In this document: one piece after another, positions 1 to 7,634 of the stretch
Numbering within the stretch: position 1 is the stretch's first letter
Layout: the number at the start of each line of letters is the position of its first letter
Assembly: GCA_003524365.1 (NCBI GenBank)
Contig: DQHS01000192.1
Coordinates: forward strand, 28,534 to 60,723
Direction of reading: 5' to 3'
DNA length: 32,190 nt
Source of the DNA: Cellvibrio sp.
GTDB lineage: Bacteria; Pseudomonadota; Gammaproteobacteria; Pseudomonadales; Cellvibrionaceae
The notes under the pieces: generated by a model
What the model saw: the letters and a program-made list of their open reading frames with translations, nothing else
The model's database searches: none
Told to the model about the DNA's origin: nothing
Position numbers and translations under genes: made by a program

Positions 1-376
1 CACCTTTGGCGATGCTCTCAACGGCCTCTTTCAACACAGGTAGGCCGACGGGTAAGTAGGCGGCAACATACCAGCCAATACGTAACCAGCCAGTAAACCA
101 GGATTGTGGAAAATAATTATCCAGCGCTATCGCAATGAGCAATGCAACCAAACTCATTGCGGCAGGCAGAAATAGCCTGATATTGCTACCGCCATCACTG
201 GCATGATCGTGGTCATGACCACCATCATCGGTATGCTGATCTTGATCATCACTGGTACAACAACAGCTTTTCATGGGGCTATTTTTTATGAGCGAATCGG
301 CTTGGTGATTTATTTTTTCTTCTTCTGTGCAGCATAGTTGTTTGCCCTGTTCATCATATTTGTGTATATGTTCCAT
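1..376 (-). CDS. Heavy-metal P1B-type ATPase (Zn/Cd, ZntA/CadA-like), N-terminal part, cut by window edge
   Basis: The frame is open from an ATG at 376 to the window edge and gives the first 125 residues. The cytosolic head has a Cys pair (QLCC), a CCC cluster near residue 40 and a DGGHDHDH stretch, typical of soft or transition metal binding. It is followed by a hydrophobic helix (about 70-86) and a second one ending in the AYLPVGLPVLKEA motif, which is the start of the second helix of Zn/Cd P1B ATPases. Catalytic parts (CPC, DKTGT) lie outside the window, so the substrate is inferred. An AAGGAAA Shine-Dalgarno lies about 8 nt upstream. It is the last visible gene of the czc operon, 56 nt after the lipoprotein gene, and would export Zn/Cd from the cytosol while CzcCBA clears the periplasm. 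A different divalent cation (Co, Pb) cannot be excluded. Confidence 0.82.
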   Translation of the reverse strand, partial: MEHIHKYDEQGKQLCCTEEEKINHQADSLIKNSPMKSCCCTSDDQDQHTDDGGHDHDHASDGGSNIRLFLPAAMSLVALLIAIALDNYFPQSWFTGWLRIGWYVAAYLPVGLPVLKEAVESIAKG

Positions 377-432
377 AGCGTTTCCTTTACTTGAAAATAG
401 TGATAAAAAATGAAGGGTCATATCACAAAAAA

Positions 433-849
433 TCAGTGAGCCTCATGCGGCGTTTTTTGGTAACTCACTTTAATAATTAATGCCTGCGGATGTATGTCGT
501 TGATCACGACTGAAAAAGATCCTGTGCGACGGGTATTGGGGCCGTAATGCAAGTGACAAGGTGAGTAATTTGCATTGAGCGCTTTTAACAAAATGCCTTG
601 GGTATCAAATATCTGAAACTGCAATTGTCCGCACGCGATATGTGGCTTTTTTTGTGTTGGCCATACGCCACCACTTATTGTCAAAATGCCATCATTAAAA
701 CTGGCCGTTGCGTTGGTCAGTTCAAGCTTATGCTGACGCAGTGCATCATCTTCGAACACGATATTGGCCGTAGTGGGTACTGTTGTTTGGCAGGCACTGA
801 GTAATACAACAAAGAAAAATGAAATCAGTATTCGTGACAGGTTAATCAT
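433..849 (-). CDS. Small putative lipoprotein, function unknown
   Basis: 138 residues. The N-terminus is a lipoprotein signal peptide with lipobox LSAC (Cys20), so the mature protein should be lipid-anchored, probably in the outer membrane. The rest looks like a single small beta-rich domain (alternating short hydrophobic strands) with two further Cys residues (IACG and SPCHLHYG) and a His-containing C-terminus (TPHEAH). No family is recognised. A good Shine-Dalgarno (AGGAGA) precedes the ATG. The gene lies between the P-II-like gene and the P1B ATPase, on the same strand with gaps of 68 and 56 nt, so it is probably co-transcribed and may bind or buffer metal; that role is inference from context. 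A strong hairpin upstream (878-902) may lower its expression relative to czcCBA. Confidence 0.75.
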   Translation of the reverse strand: MINLSRILISFFFVVLLSACQTTVPTTANIVFEDDALRQHKLELTNATASFNDGILTISGGVWPTQKKPHIACGQLQFQIFDTQGILLKALNANYSPCHLHYGPNTRRTGSFSVVINDIHPQALIIKVSYQKTPHEAH

Positions 850-877
850 GTGAGTTCTCCTGTAGTGAATCGAAAGA

Positions 878-902
878 CGACTGGAAAAACATTTTCCAGT
901 CG
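878..902 (-). terminator. Perfect 11-bp inverted repeat with 3-nt loop between P-II-like and lipoprotein genes
   Basis: The arms CGACTGGAAAA and TTTTCCAGTCG are fully complementary around a 3-nt loop. On the minus strand the hairpin is followed by TCTTTCG, which is not a good U-tract. It may be an attenuating partial terminator or an mRNA-processing or stabilising hairpin rather than a full terminator. It lies in the 68-nt gap and separates czcCBA-PII from the lipoprotein and ATPase genes. Confidence 0.5.
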
Positions 903-917
903 CACGTTCTTCTATGC

Positions 918-1232
918 TTACGAACCGCCGATGGGTAACGCCTGTTCAATAGCACTCACATAAACCCATCCACAAACATCGGTACCAATGCGGCCAGCTT
1001 TGCGAATAATCCGGGTGATGGATTCCACGTCGCTGTCCTCACAGGGGAGTGACAATTGCACCTCCGAAATAACCAGCCGGGCCTCCGACGAATAGGTCAA
1101 TTCAAAATCGCCCAAGGGTTTGAGAGTACCTTTTACATCCTGTAAGTTGAGGTTGCGATAGCCCGCATCGTTCAATGCATCGATAACAGCGGTTACCCGC
1201 ACATGATGTAAAAGCGCAGTGATCAGTTTCAT
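918..1232 (-). CDS. P-II-like signalling protein linked to CzcA
   Basis: 104 residues from the ATG at 1232, chosen because AGGAGA lies just upstream and because residue 1 then matches the start of GlnB-type proteins (MKLITALL). The chain follows the P-II fold through its length: beta1 MKLITALL, helix VTAVIDALNDAG, the VKGTLKPLG turn, a T-loop region ending ELTYSSEAR, strand VQLSL, helix DVESITRIIRKAGRIG and the C-terminal VYVSAIEQALPIG. The uridylylated Tyr51 of GlnB is not clearly aligned. P-II relatives found beside CzcA/CusA pumps form a known divergent group (called PII-NG) with uncertain ligand. Here it follows czcA by 89 nt in the same direction, suggesting it senses a metal or nucleotide and acts on the pump or its expression. 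A CutA-like metal-binding role is an alternative. Confidence 0.8.
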   Translation of the reverse strand: MKLITALLHHVRVTAVIDALNDAGYRNLNLQDVKGTLKPLGDFELTYSSEARLVISEVQLSLPCEDSDVESITRIIRKAGRIGTDVCGWVYVSAIEQALPIGGS

Positions 1233-1252
1233 AATTCCAGTCTCCTGGCGAA

Positions 1253-1279
1253 GGCGCGCTGCTGATTTTGCAACGCGCC
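1253..1279 (-). other. Intercistronic hairpin between czcA and the P-II-like gene
   Basis: GGCGCG and CGCGCC form a 6-bp GC stem, continued by TGC/GCA after one mismatch, with an AT-rich loop. It lies just upstream of the AGGAGA Shine-Dalgarno of the P-II-like gene and has no U-tract, so it is more likely a structure separating translation or stability of the two cistrons than a terminator. Confidence 0.35.
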
Positions 1280-1321
1280 AGAATGGGGTTGTCACCAGCA
1301 CGGGACTAGTGACGGTTCAGG

Positions 1322-4300
1322 TTATTGGCCTTTTTGTGCTCCGCGATAAGCCATTCGGTACAAACCCGGCAATACCAGCAGGGTCAATATGGTCGATGAA
1401 ATAATCCCGCCAATGACCACCGTGGCTAATGGCCGTTGCACTTCAGCACCGGTGCTGGTGTTCAGCGCCATGGGTAAGAAACCGAGGGCAGCGACCAAGG
1501 CCACCATCAGGATAGGCCGCAAGCGCAACATAGCTCCTTCGCGGATAGCAGGTTCAATGGCCAAACCATTGTTCAGGCTATCGCGGAAGGCCGATACCAT
1601 CATCACGCCCGTTAGCACCGCCACCCCTGACAGGGTGATAAAGCCGACTCCAGCGGTAATCGAGAGCGGGATATCGCGCAGCCACAGGAAAATAACCCCA
1701 CCGGTTAAGGCAAGCGGAACTCCACTGAATACCAATAGGGCATCTTTGGCCGACCCGAAGGTCATCATTAGCAGCGCAAAAATCATGATCAGCGTCAGTG
1801 GAACCAGCAGCGTTAGTCGTTTTGATGCCGACTCCAATTGCTCAAACGTTCCGCCGTAATTAAGCCAATAACCCGGAGGAAGTTTTATTTCTTGTTCCAC
1901 TTTGGCTTGGACCTCAGCAACAAATCCGCCCAGGTCGCGGTCGCGCACATTGGCTGTGACGACCAGGCGACGCTTACCATTCTCACGACTGATTTGGTTG
2001 GCTCCAGGTGCAAGTGTCAATGTTGCTACTTCGCCCAGAGGGACAAATCCACCTTCCGGTAATGGGATAGGCAGATACGACAAGGCTGCCAAATCATTGC
2101 GGAGTTTTTCCGGCAGACGAACGACCAGGTCAAAACGCTGATCCCCTTCAAATATCTGGCCAGCTTCCTGTCCACCGGTTGCTGCTGCCAGTGTTTCCTG
2201 AACATCGGCGATATTGAGTCCATAGCGCAACAATACATCGCGGTCTGCGTCAACGGAGAGAATCGGCAGGCCATCTGCTTGCTCGACTTTCACTCCATCA
2301 GCACCCTCGATGCTATTTAGTAGCTTGGCAATTTGGTTGCCGGTGGTCAGCAATTGGTTGAGATCGTCACCGTAAATCTTGACGCCGAGATCCGAGCGCA
2401 CGCCTGAAATAAGCTCGTTAAAGCGCAATTGGATCGGCTGACTGATCTCATACGCATTACCCGGTACTTTCGCCAACTGCTCTTCAATCGCCTTGAGTAC
2501 ATCCGCTTTGGAGGCATCGGGATCTGGCCAGTCTTCTTTGTCTTTCAGCATGACGTAGCCGTCAGAAATATTGGGCCCCATGGGGTCACTGGCGACTTCG
2601 GCGGTACCTACACGAGAGAAAAAGGTTTTCACCTCCGGTACTTTCATTACCGCTTTCTCAACTTGGAATTGCATATCGAGTGATTGCGTCAGGCTCGTAC
2701 CTGGGATGCGTAAGGCCTGAACCGCGATATCACCTTCATCCAGATTGGGCACAAACTCGGTTCCCATGCGCGTAGATAGCCAACCAGAAAACACAACAAA
2801 CACTATCGCGCCCACTAGAATCGGCACTCTGCGTTTAAGGGCAAAATCCAGGGTTGGGGTATAAGCTTCTTTGGCTTTTACAACGATGCGATTGTCTTTC
2901 TCTTCGATTTTTCCCGTAAGAAGCAATGCAACAGCAGCGGGTACAAATGTCAGAGAAAGAATCAATGCACCGATTAACGCCATAATCACGGCGAGCGCCA
3001 TTGGGGTGAACATTTTGCCCTCAACGCCGGTGAGTGCAAGGATCGGCAAGTTCACTAAAATCACCACAAGCACACTGATTAGACTAGGCGTAAATACTTC
3101 GCGTGTTGCACTGAAGACAGTTTGTAATCGCTCTTCAAGATTTAGCAGTCGTCCGAGATGGTGTTGTCGCTGCCCTAAACGCATCAGACAGTTTTCCACA
3201 ATGATGACTGCACCATCGACAATTAAACCGAAATCCAACGCGCCGAGGCTCATCAAGTTGGCGCTGACTTTGGCTTCTACCATGCCCGTCATCAACATCA
3301 ACATTGAGAGTGGAATCACCATCGCGGTGAGTAATGCGGCCCTGACATTGCCGAGCATCAACAACAACACGACGACAACGAGGATGGCACCTTCCAGCAA
3401 GTTTTTTTGTACGGTTGCAATGGTTTTATCGACAAGTACTGTACGGTCGTAAACCGCGTCGGCAGTAATTCCCTCGGGTAGGGTTTTATTAATCTCTACC
3501 AATTTTTCAGCAACCGCTTCCGATACCGTCCGGCTATTGCCGCCCAATAACATCACGGCGGTACCGAGCACAGTTTCTTCGCCATCGCGTGTTGCTGCAC
3601 CGGTACGCAATTCATTGCCCAATGCGACACCCGCGAGGTCGCCAACGAGAACCGGCAAACCATCTTTACGGGTCACAATGATTTTTTGAATAGCGGGAAT
3701 ATCAGCAACTTGTCCCGGTGCACGGATCAGGTATTGCTCGCCATTTTTCTCAATGTATCCCGCGCCGATATTGGCATTGTTTCGTTCAAGTGCTGAAGCC
3801 AGATCGGCGAAGGTAACGCCATAGGCAAGTAAAGCTGATGGGTCGGGTGTTATATGGAACTGCTTTTCATAGCCGCCAATAGTGTTGACTTCAGTCACGC
3901 CAGGAACGAGGCGAAGTTGGGGGCGAATAACCCAATCCTGCAAGGTGCGTAGCGCCATAGCATCGTAGGGTTCACCGTTAGGCTGGCGCGCTTTTGCGTC
4001 GGCATGAACCGAGTAATGGAAAATCTCCCCCAGCCCTGTAGCAACCGGGCCCATTTCGGGTTCGATACCCGCAGGCATCTGACTTTTCGCTTGCTGCAAT
4101 CGCTCATTAATAATATTGCGAGCAAAATAAATATCAGTGCCGTCTTCAAATACGACAGTCACTTGTGACAACGCGTAACGAGAAAGCGAACGCGTGCTTT
4201 CTACGTGAGGTAAACCTGCAATTGCCACTTCCACCAGATAAGTGATGCGCTGTTCTACTTCAAGTGGAGAATAACCAGCCGCTTGTGTATTGATTTGAAC

Positions 4301-4438
4301 TTGCACGTTAGTAATATCAGGAACCGCATCAATTGGAAGCTTTTGATAATTCCATAAACCGACACCGGCAGTAACGGCGACTAAAAATAAAATCAGCCAA
4401 CGTCGCGCGATGGAAAATTGTAACAGTGCATCAACCAT
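1322..4438 (-). CDS. czcA: CzcA, Zn/Cd/Co RND efflux pump subunit
   Basis: 1038 residues, full length for a heavy-metal RND (HME) permease. It is the inner-membrane proton antiporter of the CzcCBA tripartite complex and moves divalent metal outward. The N-terminal helix is followed by LPIDAVPDITNVQVQ. The central HME1 signature DFGLIVDGAVIIVEN puts Asp402, Asp408 and Glu415 at the positions needed for proton coupling in Cupriavidus CzcA; this DFG..VDGAV form marks the Zn/Co/Cd group rather than the Cu/Ag group. Two sets of transmembrane helices (about 340-540 and 860-1030) flank periplasmic loops. The Met triad of CusA is absent from the second loop, in agreement. Start: GGAGG lies about 9 nt upstream of the ATG. 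It follows czcB by 53 nt and precedes the P-II-like gene. Confidence 0.95.
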   Translation of the reverse strand: MVDALLQFSIARRWLILFLVAVTAGVGLWNYQKLPIDAVPDITNVQVQINTQAAGYSPLEVEQRITYLVEVAIAGLPHVESTRSLSRYALSQVTVVFEDGTDIYFARNIINERLQQAKSQMPAGIEPEMGPVATGLGEIFHYSVHADAKARQPNGEPYDAMALRTLQDWVIRPQLRLVPGVTEVNTIGGYEKQFHITPDPSALLAYGVTFADLASALERNNANIGAGYIEKNGEQYLIRAPGQVADIPAIQKIIVTRKDGLPVLVGDLAGVALGNELRTGAATRDGEETVLGTAVMLLGGNSRTVSEAVAEKLVEINKTLPEGITADAVYDRTVLVDKTIATVQKNLLEGAILVVVVLLLMLGNVRAALLTAMVIPLSMLMLMTGMVEAKVSANLMSLGALDFGLIVDGAVIIVENCLMRLGQRQHHLGRLLNLEERLQTVFSATREVFTPSLISVLVVILVNLPILALTGVEGKMFTPMALAVIMALIGALILSLTFVPAAVALLLTGKIEEKDNRIVVKAKEAYTPTLDFALKRRVPILVGAIVFVVFSGWLSTRMGTEFVPNLDEGDIAVQALRIPGTSLTQSLDMQFQVEKAVMKVPEVKTFFSRVGTAEVASDPMGPNISDGYVMLKDKEDWPDPDASKADVLKAIEEQLAKVPGNAYEISQPIQLRFNELISGVRSDLGVKIYGDDLNQLLTTGNQIAKLLNSIEGADGVKVEQADGLPILSVDADRDVLLRYGLNIADVQETLAAATGGQEAGQIFEGDQRFDLVVRLPEKLRNDLAALSYLPIPLPEGGFVPLGEVATLTLAPGANQISRENGKRRLVVTANVRDRDLGGFVAEVQAKVEQEIKLPPGYWLNYGGTFEQLESASKRLTLLVPLTLIMIFALLMMTFGSAKDALLVFSGVPLALTGGVIFLWLRDIPLSITAGVGFITLSGVAVLTGVMMVSAFRDSLNNGLAIEPAIREGAMLRLRPILMVALVAALGFLPMALNTSTGAEVQRPLATVVIGGIISSTILTLLVLPGLYRMAYRGAQKGQ

Positions 4439-4491
4439 GGTTCATGCCTCCATACAGAGAGTGAACTGGCTTGAGCAGCAACGTGCACAGA

Positions 4492-5646
4492 TTAATGTCC
4501 ATGTTCAGCGCTCTCCTTGCCCATTTCGGATTTCAGGATAAAGCTGTTGCGTGCAACATAAGTATCACCTGCAGCAATGCCTTCGACTACTTCACTGAAT
4601 TCGCTATCGGCTTTGCCGAGACGAACAGGCCTGGGTTCAAATCCGTCCGCTTCTTTTACAAAAATAACGGTTTTGCCTTCGAGTGTTTGCAGTGCATCGT
4701 TTTGTACTGCAACCGCAACCGGTGTTTTGCTCAAGGTTGCTTGCGCATTCACAAAGTGTCCAGGAATCCACTGGCCTTTTGAATTATCCAACAACACCCG
4801 CGCACTGGTCGCCTGGTTGACAGGATTCGCATTTGCAGAGATATAAACTAGCTGCCCCTTATCGACGAGTTTGCGTTGCACTTGTTCAACACGAACCTGT
4901 TGTCCAAGTTGTAGCTGCGCAACATCACGAGGGAATATAGATAAATCGACCCATACTGTGGTCATGTCAGCGACCACAAACAGTGGCTCATCACTGGTTT
5001 GCTCCCCCTCGACTGCATGACGGTCAGTAATGGTTCCGTTCATGGTCGCGCTGATGGTGTACACCTTCATGCTTTCATTACTTTCGATAGTTGCTAGTGC
5101 ATCACCCACCGATACCTTATCGCCTTGTTTGCGATTTACCGTGCGGATCACACCGGGAAAACGCGCTTTGATACTTTGGATGCGTTCTGCATTGGGTACA
5201 ACAACACCATACAGTGGTAAGGTTTGTTGAATATCAATCGGACCTGCTTCCGCTAATTGAATGCCGCCGTTTTTTTGTTGCTCGGCAGACAACTTCATTT
5301 TTTCATCGCCGTGCTCATCTCCATGTTCATCTCCATGTTCATCTCCATGTTCATTTCCATGTTCATCTCCATGTTTTCCCTCTCCGTGCTCTTCCTCTCC
5401 ATGCTCATCTGCATGTTCTTCTTCACCCGGTTTTTCATCGTCATGGTCATCAGCATGAGCATCTTTTTCGTCTGCCTGCTCATTCTCTTGGTGCTTGTGA
5501 TCGTCTTTCTCTGTAGCAGCATTGGCCATGTAAATATCAGCAAAAAATAAAGCCAGTAAAATTACTAAGACAAAAACAAGTGCAGGTGCAGATTTCAGGA
5601 AATTTTTTTCTGGTGATTTCAAGGTGTTCTTTTTTAAAGTTTTCAT
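4492..5646 (-). CDS. czcB: CzcB, membrane-fusion (periplasmic adaptor) protein with His/Asp/Glu-rich N-terminus
   Basis: 384 residues. A membrane anchor or uncleaved signal (about 22-42) is followed by a strongly acidic, His-rich segment (about 45-118) ending in tandem GDEH units, which should bind divalent metal in the periplasm. Then come the usual adaptor parts: barrel-sandwich/lipoyl halves (GVVVPNAERIQSIKARFPG and KVSVGDALATIES), a short hairpin region, a beta-barrel with VWVDLSIFPRDVAQLQLGQ, and a membrane-proximal domain with GKTVIFVKEADGFEPRPVRLG. It bridges CzcA and CzcC. The ATG overlaps the czcC stop as ATGA (5643-5646), so translation is coupled. The long metal-binding insert is an elaboration of the usual CzcB N-terminus. 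Confidence 0.93.
   Translation of the reverse strand: MKTLKKNTLKSPEKNFLKSAPALVFVLVILLALFFADIYMANAATEKDDHKHQENEQADEKDAHADDHDDEKPGEEEHADEHGEEEHGEGKHGDEHGNEHGDEHGDEHGDEHGDEKMKLSAEQQKNGGIQLAEAGPIDIQQTLPLYGVVVPNAERIQSIKARFPGVIRTVNRKQGDKVSVGDALATIESNESMKVYTISATMNGTITDRHAVEGEQTSDEPLFVVADMTTVWVDLSIFPRDVAQLQLGQQVRVEQVQRKLVDKGQLVYISANANPVNQATSARVLLDNSKGQWIPGHFVNAQATLSKTPVAVAVQNDALQTLEGKTVIFVKEADGFEPRPVRLGKADSEFSEVVEGIAAGDTYVARNSFILKSEMGKESAEHGH
5315..5374 (-). repeat. Five tandem 12-bp units inside czcB encoding GDEH-type repeats
   Basis: Five head-to-tail copies of TCATCTCCATGT (plus strand); the fourth has one substitution, giving Asn for Asp. More degenerate copies extend to about 5420. Each unit adds four residues (Gly-Asp-Glu-His pattern) in frame, so copy number can change by slippage without breaking the gene. 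Confidence 0.9.
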
Positions 5647-6917
5647 TGCGTAACCTCAACATTCTGTTCATTCAGTGCGGAACCGATCATCCGCTCCAGC
5701 TCGATCCGGGTTTCTTGCATGCGTGACGCCGCCTCAACCAAGGCTTGCTGGGCATCCAGCAATTGGCTTTGTGCAAGGTTTAATTCCATGTAGCTATAGC
5801 GCCCCTGATCAAAAGCACTTGCTGTACTGCGCATGGCTTTTTTTAGCGAAGGAAGGACTTGATCACGCAACACATTGACTTCATCAATAGCTTGCCGATG
5901 AGCCTCATACGCGGAGATGAGTTGAGCCTCCAATTGCACTCGCGCACTGTCTCGTTCGAGTTCAGCACTTTGTTGATTGGCATTAGCGGTTGTGATTGCG
6001 CCACCGGCCCTATTGCCTGCGCCTAAAGGCATGCTCAAGCCAAGAACGACAGCAGAATCCTCGGTAGCCTGAAGGCGACGAACACCGGCATTCCATTCCA
6101 AAGAAGGACGTCGTTCGCTACGTGCCTGTTGCACTTCGGCTATGCGAATATTGACCTCTTTGGTCAGCTGCTCCAAATCCGGATTGCCAGACAGCTTTTC
6201 GAGCAGCGTCGGTAAGGGCTGAGCTGTTGGAACAGCATAAAGATCGGCTTTTACCGCCGTAAAGTCAGGAGAGGAATCTGCCCAATAAGCACTGAGTTTG
6301 ACCCGCTCACTGCTGACTATTTGCCGGGCTTGTTGCAAAGCAATATTGGAGAGCGCCAGTGCGGCGTTTCCGCGCAAGAGTTCACTGTCCGCCGTACCGC
6401 CTGCCTGAACCTGTCTCGTCAGTGAGTGAAGGGTTTGTTGGATTAACTGATGCGACTCTTCCTGTAATGCCAACTGTTCCTGAGCCGTCAGTAACTGAAT
6501 AAATTGATGAGTCACCGCTGTAATCACATCCAACGTAAGTACGCGTTGGGTAGATTGCAGTTGCTGTTGACGGGCGGTTACGACATTCATGCGCGCATCG
6601 CGCTGACCACCTAGTTCGATGGCGGACGACAACGAAATGGTTAGTTCACTGGTTTCGGTACCGCTAAATTCACCGGAACCGGCGACATTTTCCAAATCAG
6701 TACTAAGGCGGTACTCGGGCCGCAATGCGGCAGTTTGTTTTTCTCCGGCCAGGGCATTGACCTTAAAGGTATAGCCCGCCAGTTGAGGATTTTGTTGCAG
6801 TGTTGCCCGGACTGCTTCACTCAAGGTGAGTGTTGATTGTGCAGCTGACGACGCAGCATAGGCACTACAGCTAATGGCAATAACCGAGACGGTTAATGCC
6901 CGATGGATAAATTGCAT
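5643..6917 (-). CDS. czcC: CzcC, outer-membrane factor of the Czc pump
   Basis: 424 residues from the ATG at 6917; a longer in-frame start at 6941 is rejected because it has no usable ribosome site, whereas GGAG lies 6 nt before 6917. A cleavable signal peptide (about 1-21) is followed by a TolC-family repeat protein: long helices with TLSEAVRATLQQNPQL near the mature N-terminus, LSSAIELGGQR in the first half, and a second half with LGLSMPLGAGNRAGG and the terminal YSYMELNLAQSQLLDAQQAL helix. It forms the outer-membrane/periplasmic channel docked to CzcB. Its Shine-Dalgarno region is complementary to the end of the upstream leader gene, so its translation, and by ATGA coupling that of czcB, may be switched by that leader. 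Confidence 0.93.
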   Translation of the reverse strand: MQFIHRALTVSVIAISCSAYAASSAAQSTLTLSEAVRATLQQNPQLAGYTFKVNALAGEKQTAALRPEYRLSTDLENVAGSGEFSGTETSELTISLSSAIELGGQRDARMNVVTARQQQLQSTQRVLTLDVITAVTHQFIQLLTAQEQLALQEESHQLIQQTLHSLTRQVQAGGTADSELLRGNAALALSNIALQQARQIVSSERVKLSAYWADSSPDFTAVKADLYAVPTAQPLPTLLEKLSGNPDLEQLTKEVNIRIAEVQQARSERRPSLEWNAGVRRLQATEDSAVVLGLSMPLGAGNRAGGAITTANANQQSAELERDSARVQLEAQLISAYEAHRQAIDEVNVLRDQVLPSLKKAMRSTASAFDQGRYSYMELNLAQSQLLDAQQALVEAASRMQETRIELERMIGSALNEQNVEVTQ

Positions 6918-6921
6918 AGAA

Positions 6922-7037
6922 AACTCCAGCCAAATTGGCATTTCCCGGCATTAAGGCTGTAAGCAGCACTTGGAAGCACAATGGGAATGCAATTACCCCT
7001 GTCAAAAAGGGGTGTTATGGGTAATCAGACTGGAGTT
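6922..7037 (-). promoter_or_regulatory. Putative translational switch: leader 3' end pairs with czcC Shine-Dalgarno
   Basis: On the minus-strand RNA, AACTCCAGTC (7037-7028; the Thr-Pro-Val codons of the leader) can pair with GGCTGGAGTT (6931-6922), which holds the GGAG of czcC. That is 10 consecutive pairs with one G-U. Between the arms lies a separate hairpin, ACCCCT/AGGGGT (7013-6995) with a 7-nt loop. If the ribosome stops at the leader RAPP motif with Pro121 (7045-7043) in the P site, its front edge would fall near 7030, covering the anti-Shine-Dalgarno arm and exposing czcC. The pairing is read directly from the sequence; the switch is inference. Confidence 0.65.
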
Positions 7038-7405
7038 ATGGGAGGTGCGCGCGGTGGTGGACGTACACCGACAAGACGGCGTGGGTGACACGCTTGAGAA
7101 AACGAGAAGAAAAATGGGGCCTGTGGCAATACCAAAAGCATAAAGATCGCAACAAGCAACAACGCCAATGTTGCATCGAATTTCAGCAGTTTTGCGACGA
7201 CCGATTGGGATGGATCGATATCCATATCAACATGTGCGCTGTCTGCATCATGCCCTTCATGGGTATCGATATTGTCGAGATGAATAGAAATAGGAGGTTC
7301 CTGACCATCAAAGCAATAGTGCCCATGCACACCAGCCCAACTAGCCATCAGCCAGAGCAGTGTGGACAGCAAGGCCCAATACTTATAACGCAGGAAGTAA
7401 TTCAC
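7025..7405 (-). CDS. Secreted/membrane leader protein of the czc operon with C-terminal RAPP arrest-like motif
   Basis: 126 residues starting at GTG 7405 (an in-frame TAA is 7 codons upstream; no better start). Order of parts: signal-type helix (about 8-27), a His/Asp-rich and Cys-containing periplasmic loop (GHYCFDG, then IDTHEGHDADSAHVDMDID), a second strong transmembrane helix (about 79-95), a short basic stretch (CHPRRLVGVRPPP) and the end RAPPITPV with RAPP at residues 119-122. RAPP and RAPG at the C-terminus are the stalling motifs of known export-monitoring arrest peptides. It is the first gene after the CadR-type promoter and lies 107 nt before czcC. A direct role as a small metal-binding membrane protein is possible too. 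The Shine-Dalgarno is weak. Confidence 0.75.
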   Translation of the reverse strand: MNYFLRYKYWALLSTLLWLMASWAGVHGHYCFDGQEPPISIHLDNIDTHEGHDADSAHVDMDIDPSQSVVAKLLKFDATLALLLVAIFMLLVLPQAPFFFSFSQACHPRRLVGVRPPPRAPPITPV

Positions 7406-7590
7406 GATTACTTAGTGATTCCAGAAAAGTTGGTTGGATTATGGCAGCAAACCAACGATTGTCTGTAGTGAAGACTGCCATAGTATAAAAAGTGGCGCCT
7501 CAAATAACAGCCCTGTAGTACTCAGAAACTATGAGGGTCTTCGCCTCTATAAGTTCATACGCTTGCTTACATTGCGTAGAACTATGAAAC
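7406..7590 (-). other. Long 5' untranslated region of the czc leader transcript
   Basis: About 180 nt separate the predicted CadR-type promoter from the leader GTG. The stretch holds a small imperfect hairpin (GAGG, 7-nt loop, CCTC near 7540) and a 32-codon out-of-frame ORF from 7481 with no ribosome site, which is not called. No conserved riboswitch is recognised. Confidence 0.4.
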
Positions 7591-7621
7591 AATATAAAGT
7601 CTACAGTAACTATAGAGTCAA
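7591..7621 (-). promoter_or_regulatory. MerR-family (CadR/PbrR-type) promoter of the czc operon
   Basis: On the minus strand a -35 element TTGACT (7621-7616) and a -10 element TATATT (7596-7591) are separated by exactly 19 bp, the over-long spacer typical of MerR-activated promoters. The spacer and -35 contain the operator. Confidence 0.85.
7598..7618. promoter_or_regulatory. Operator dyad for the CadR/PbrR-type regulator
   Basis: A 21-bp imperfect palindrome: half-sites AGTCTACAGT and ACTATAGAGT around a single central base, 8 of 10 positions symmetric. It is centred in the 19-bp spacer of the leftward promoter and lies 16 bp before the regulator ATG, so the protein can control both the czc operon and itself. 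Confidence 0.8.
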
Positions 7622-7634
7622 TACCGGACCGTGT

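Noticed and set aside
2871..3452. Plus-strand ORF of 193 codons opposite czcA
   Set aside because: Antisense shadow of czcA; low-complexity Ser/Thr/Ile composition and no domain.
7383..7481. Short minus-strand ORF from ATG 7481 in the czc 5' leader
   Set aside because: No Shine-Dalgarno, out of frame with and overlapping the GTG-started leader; no motif at its end.
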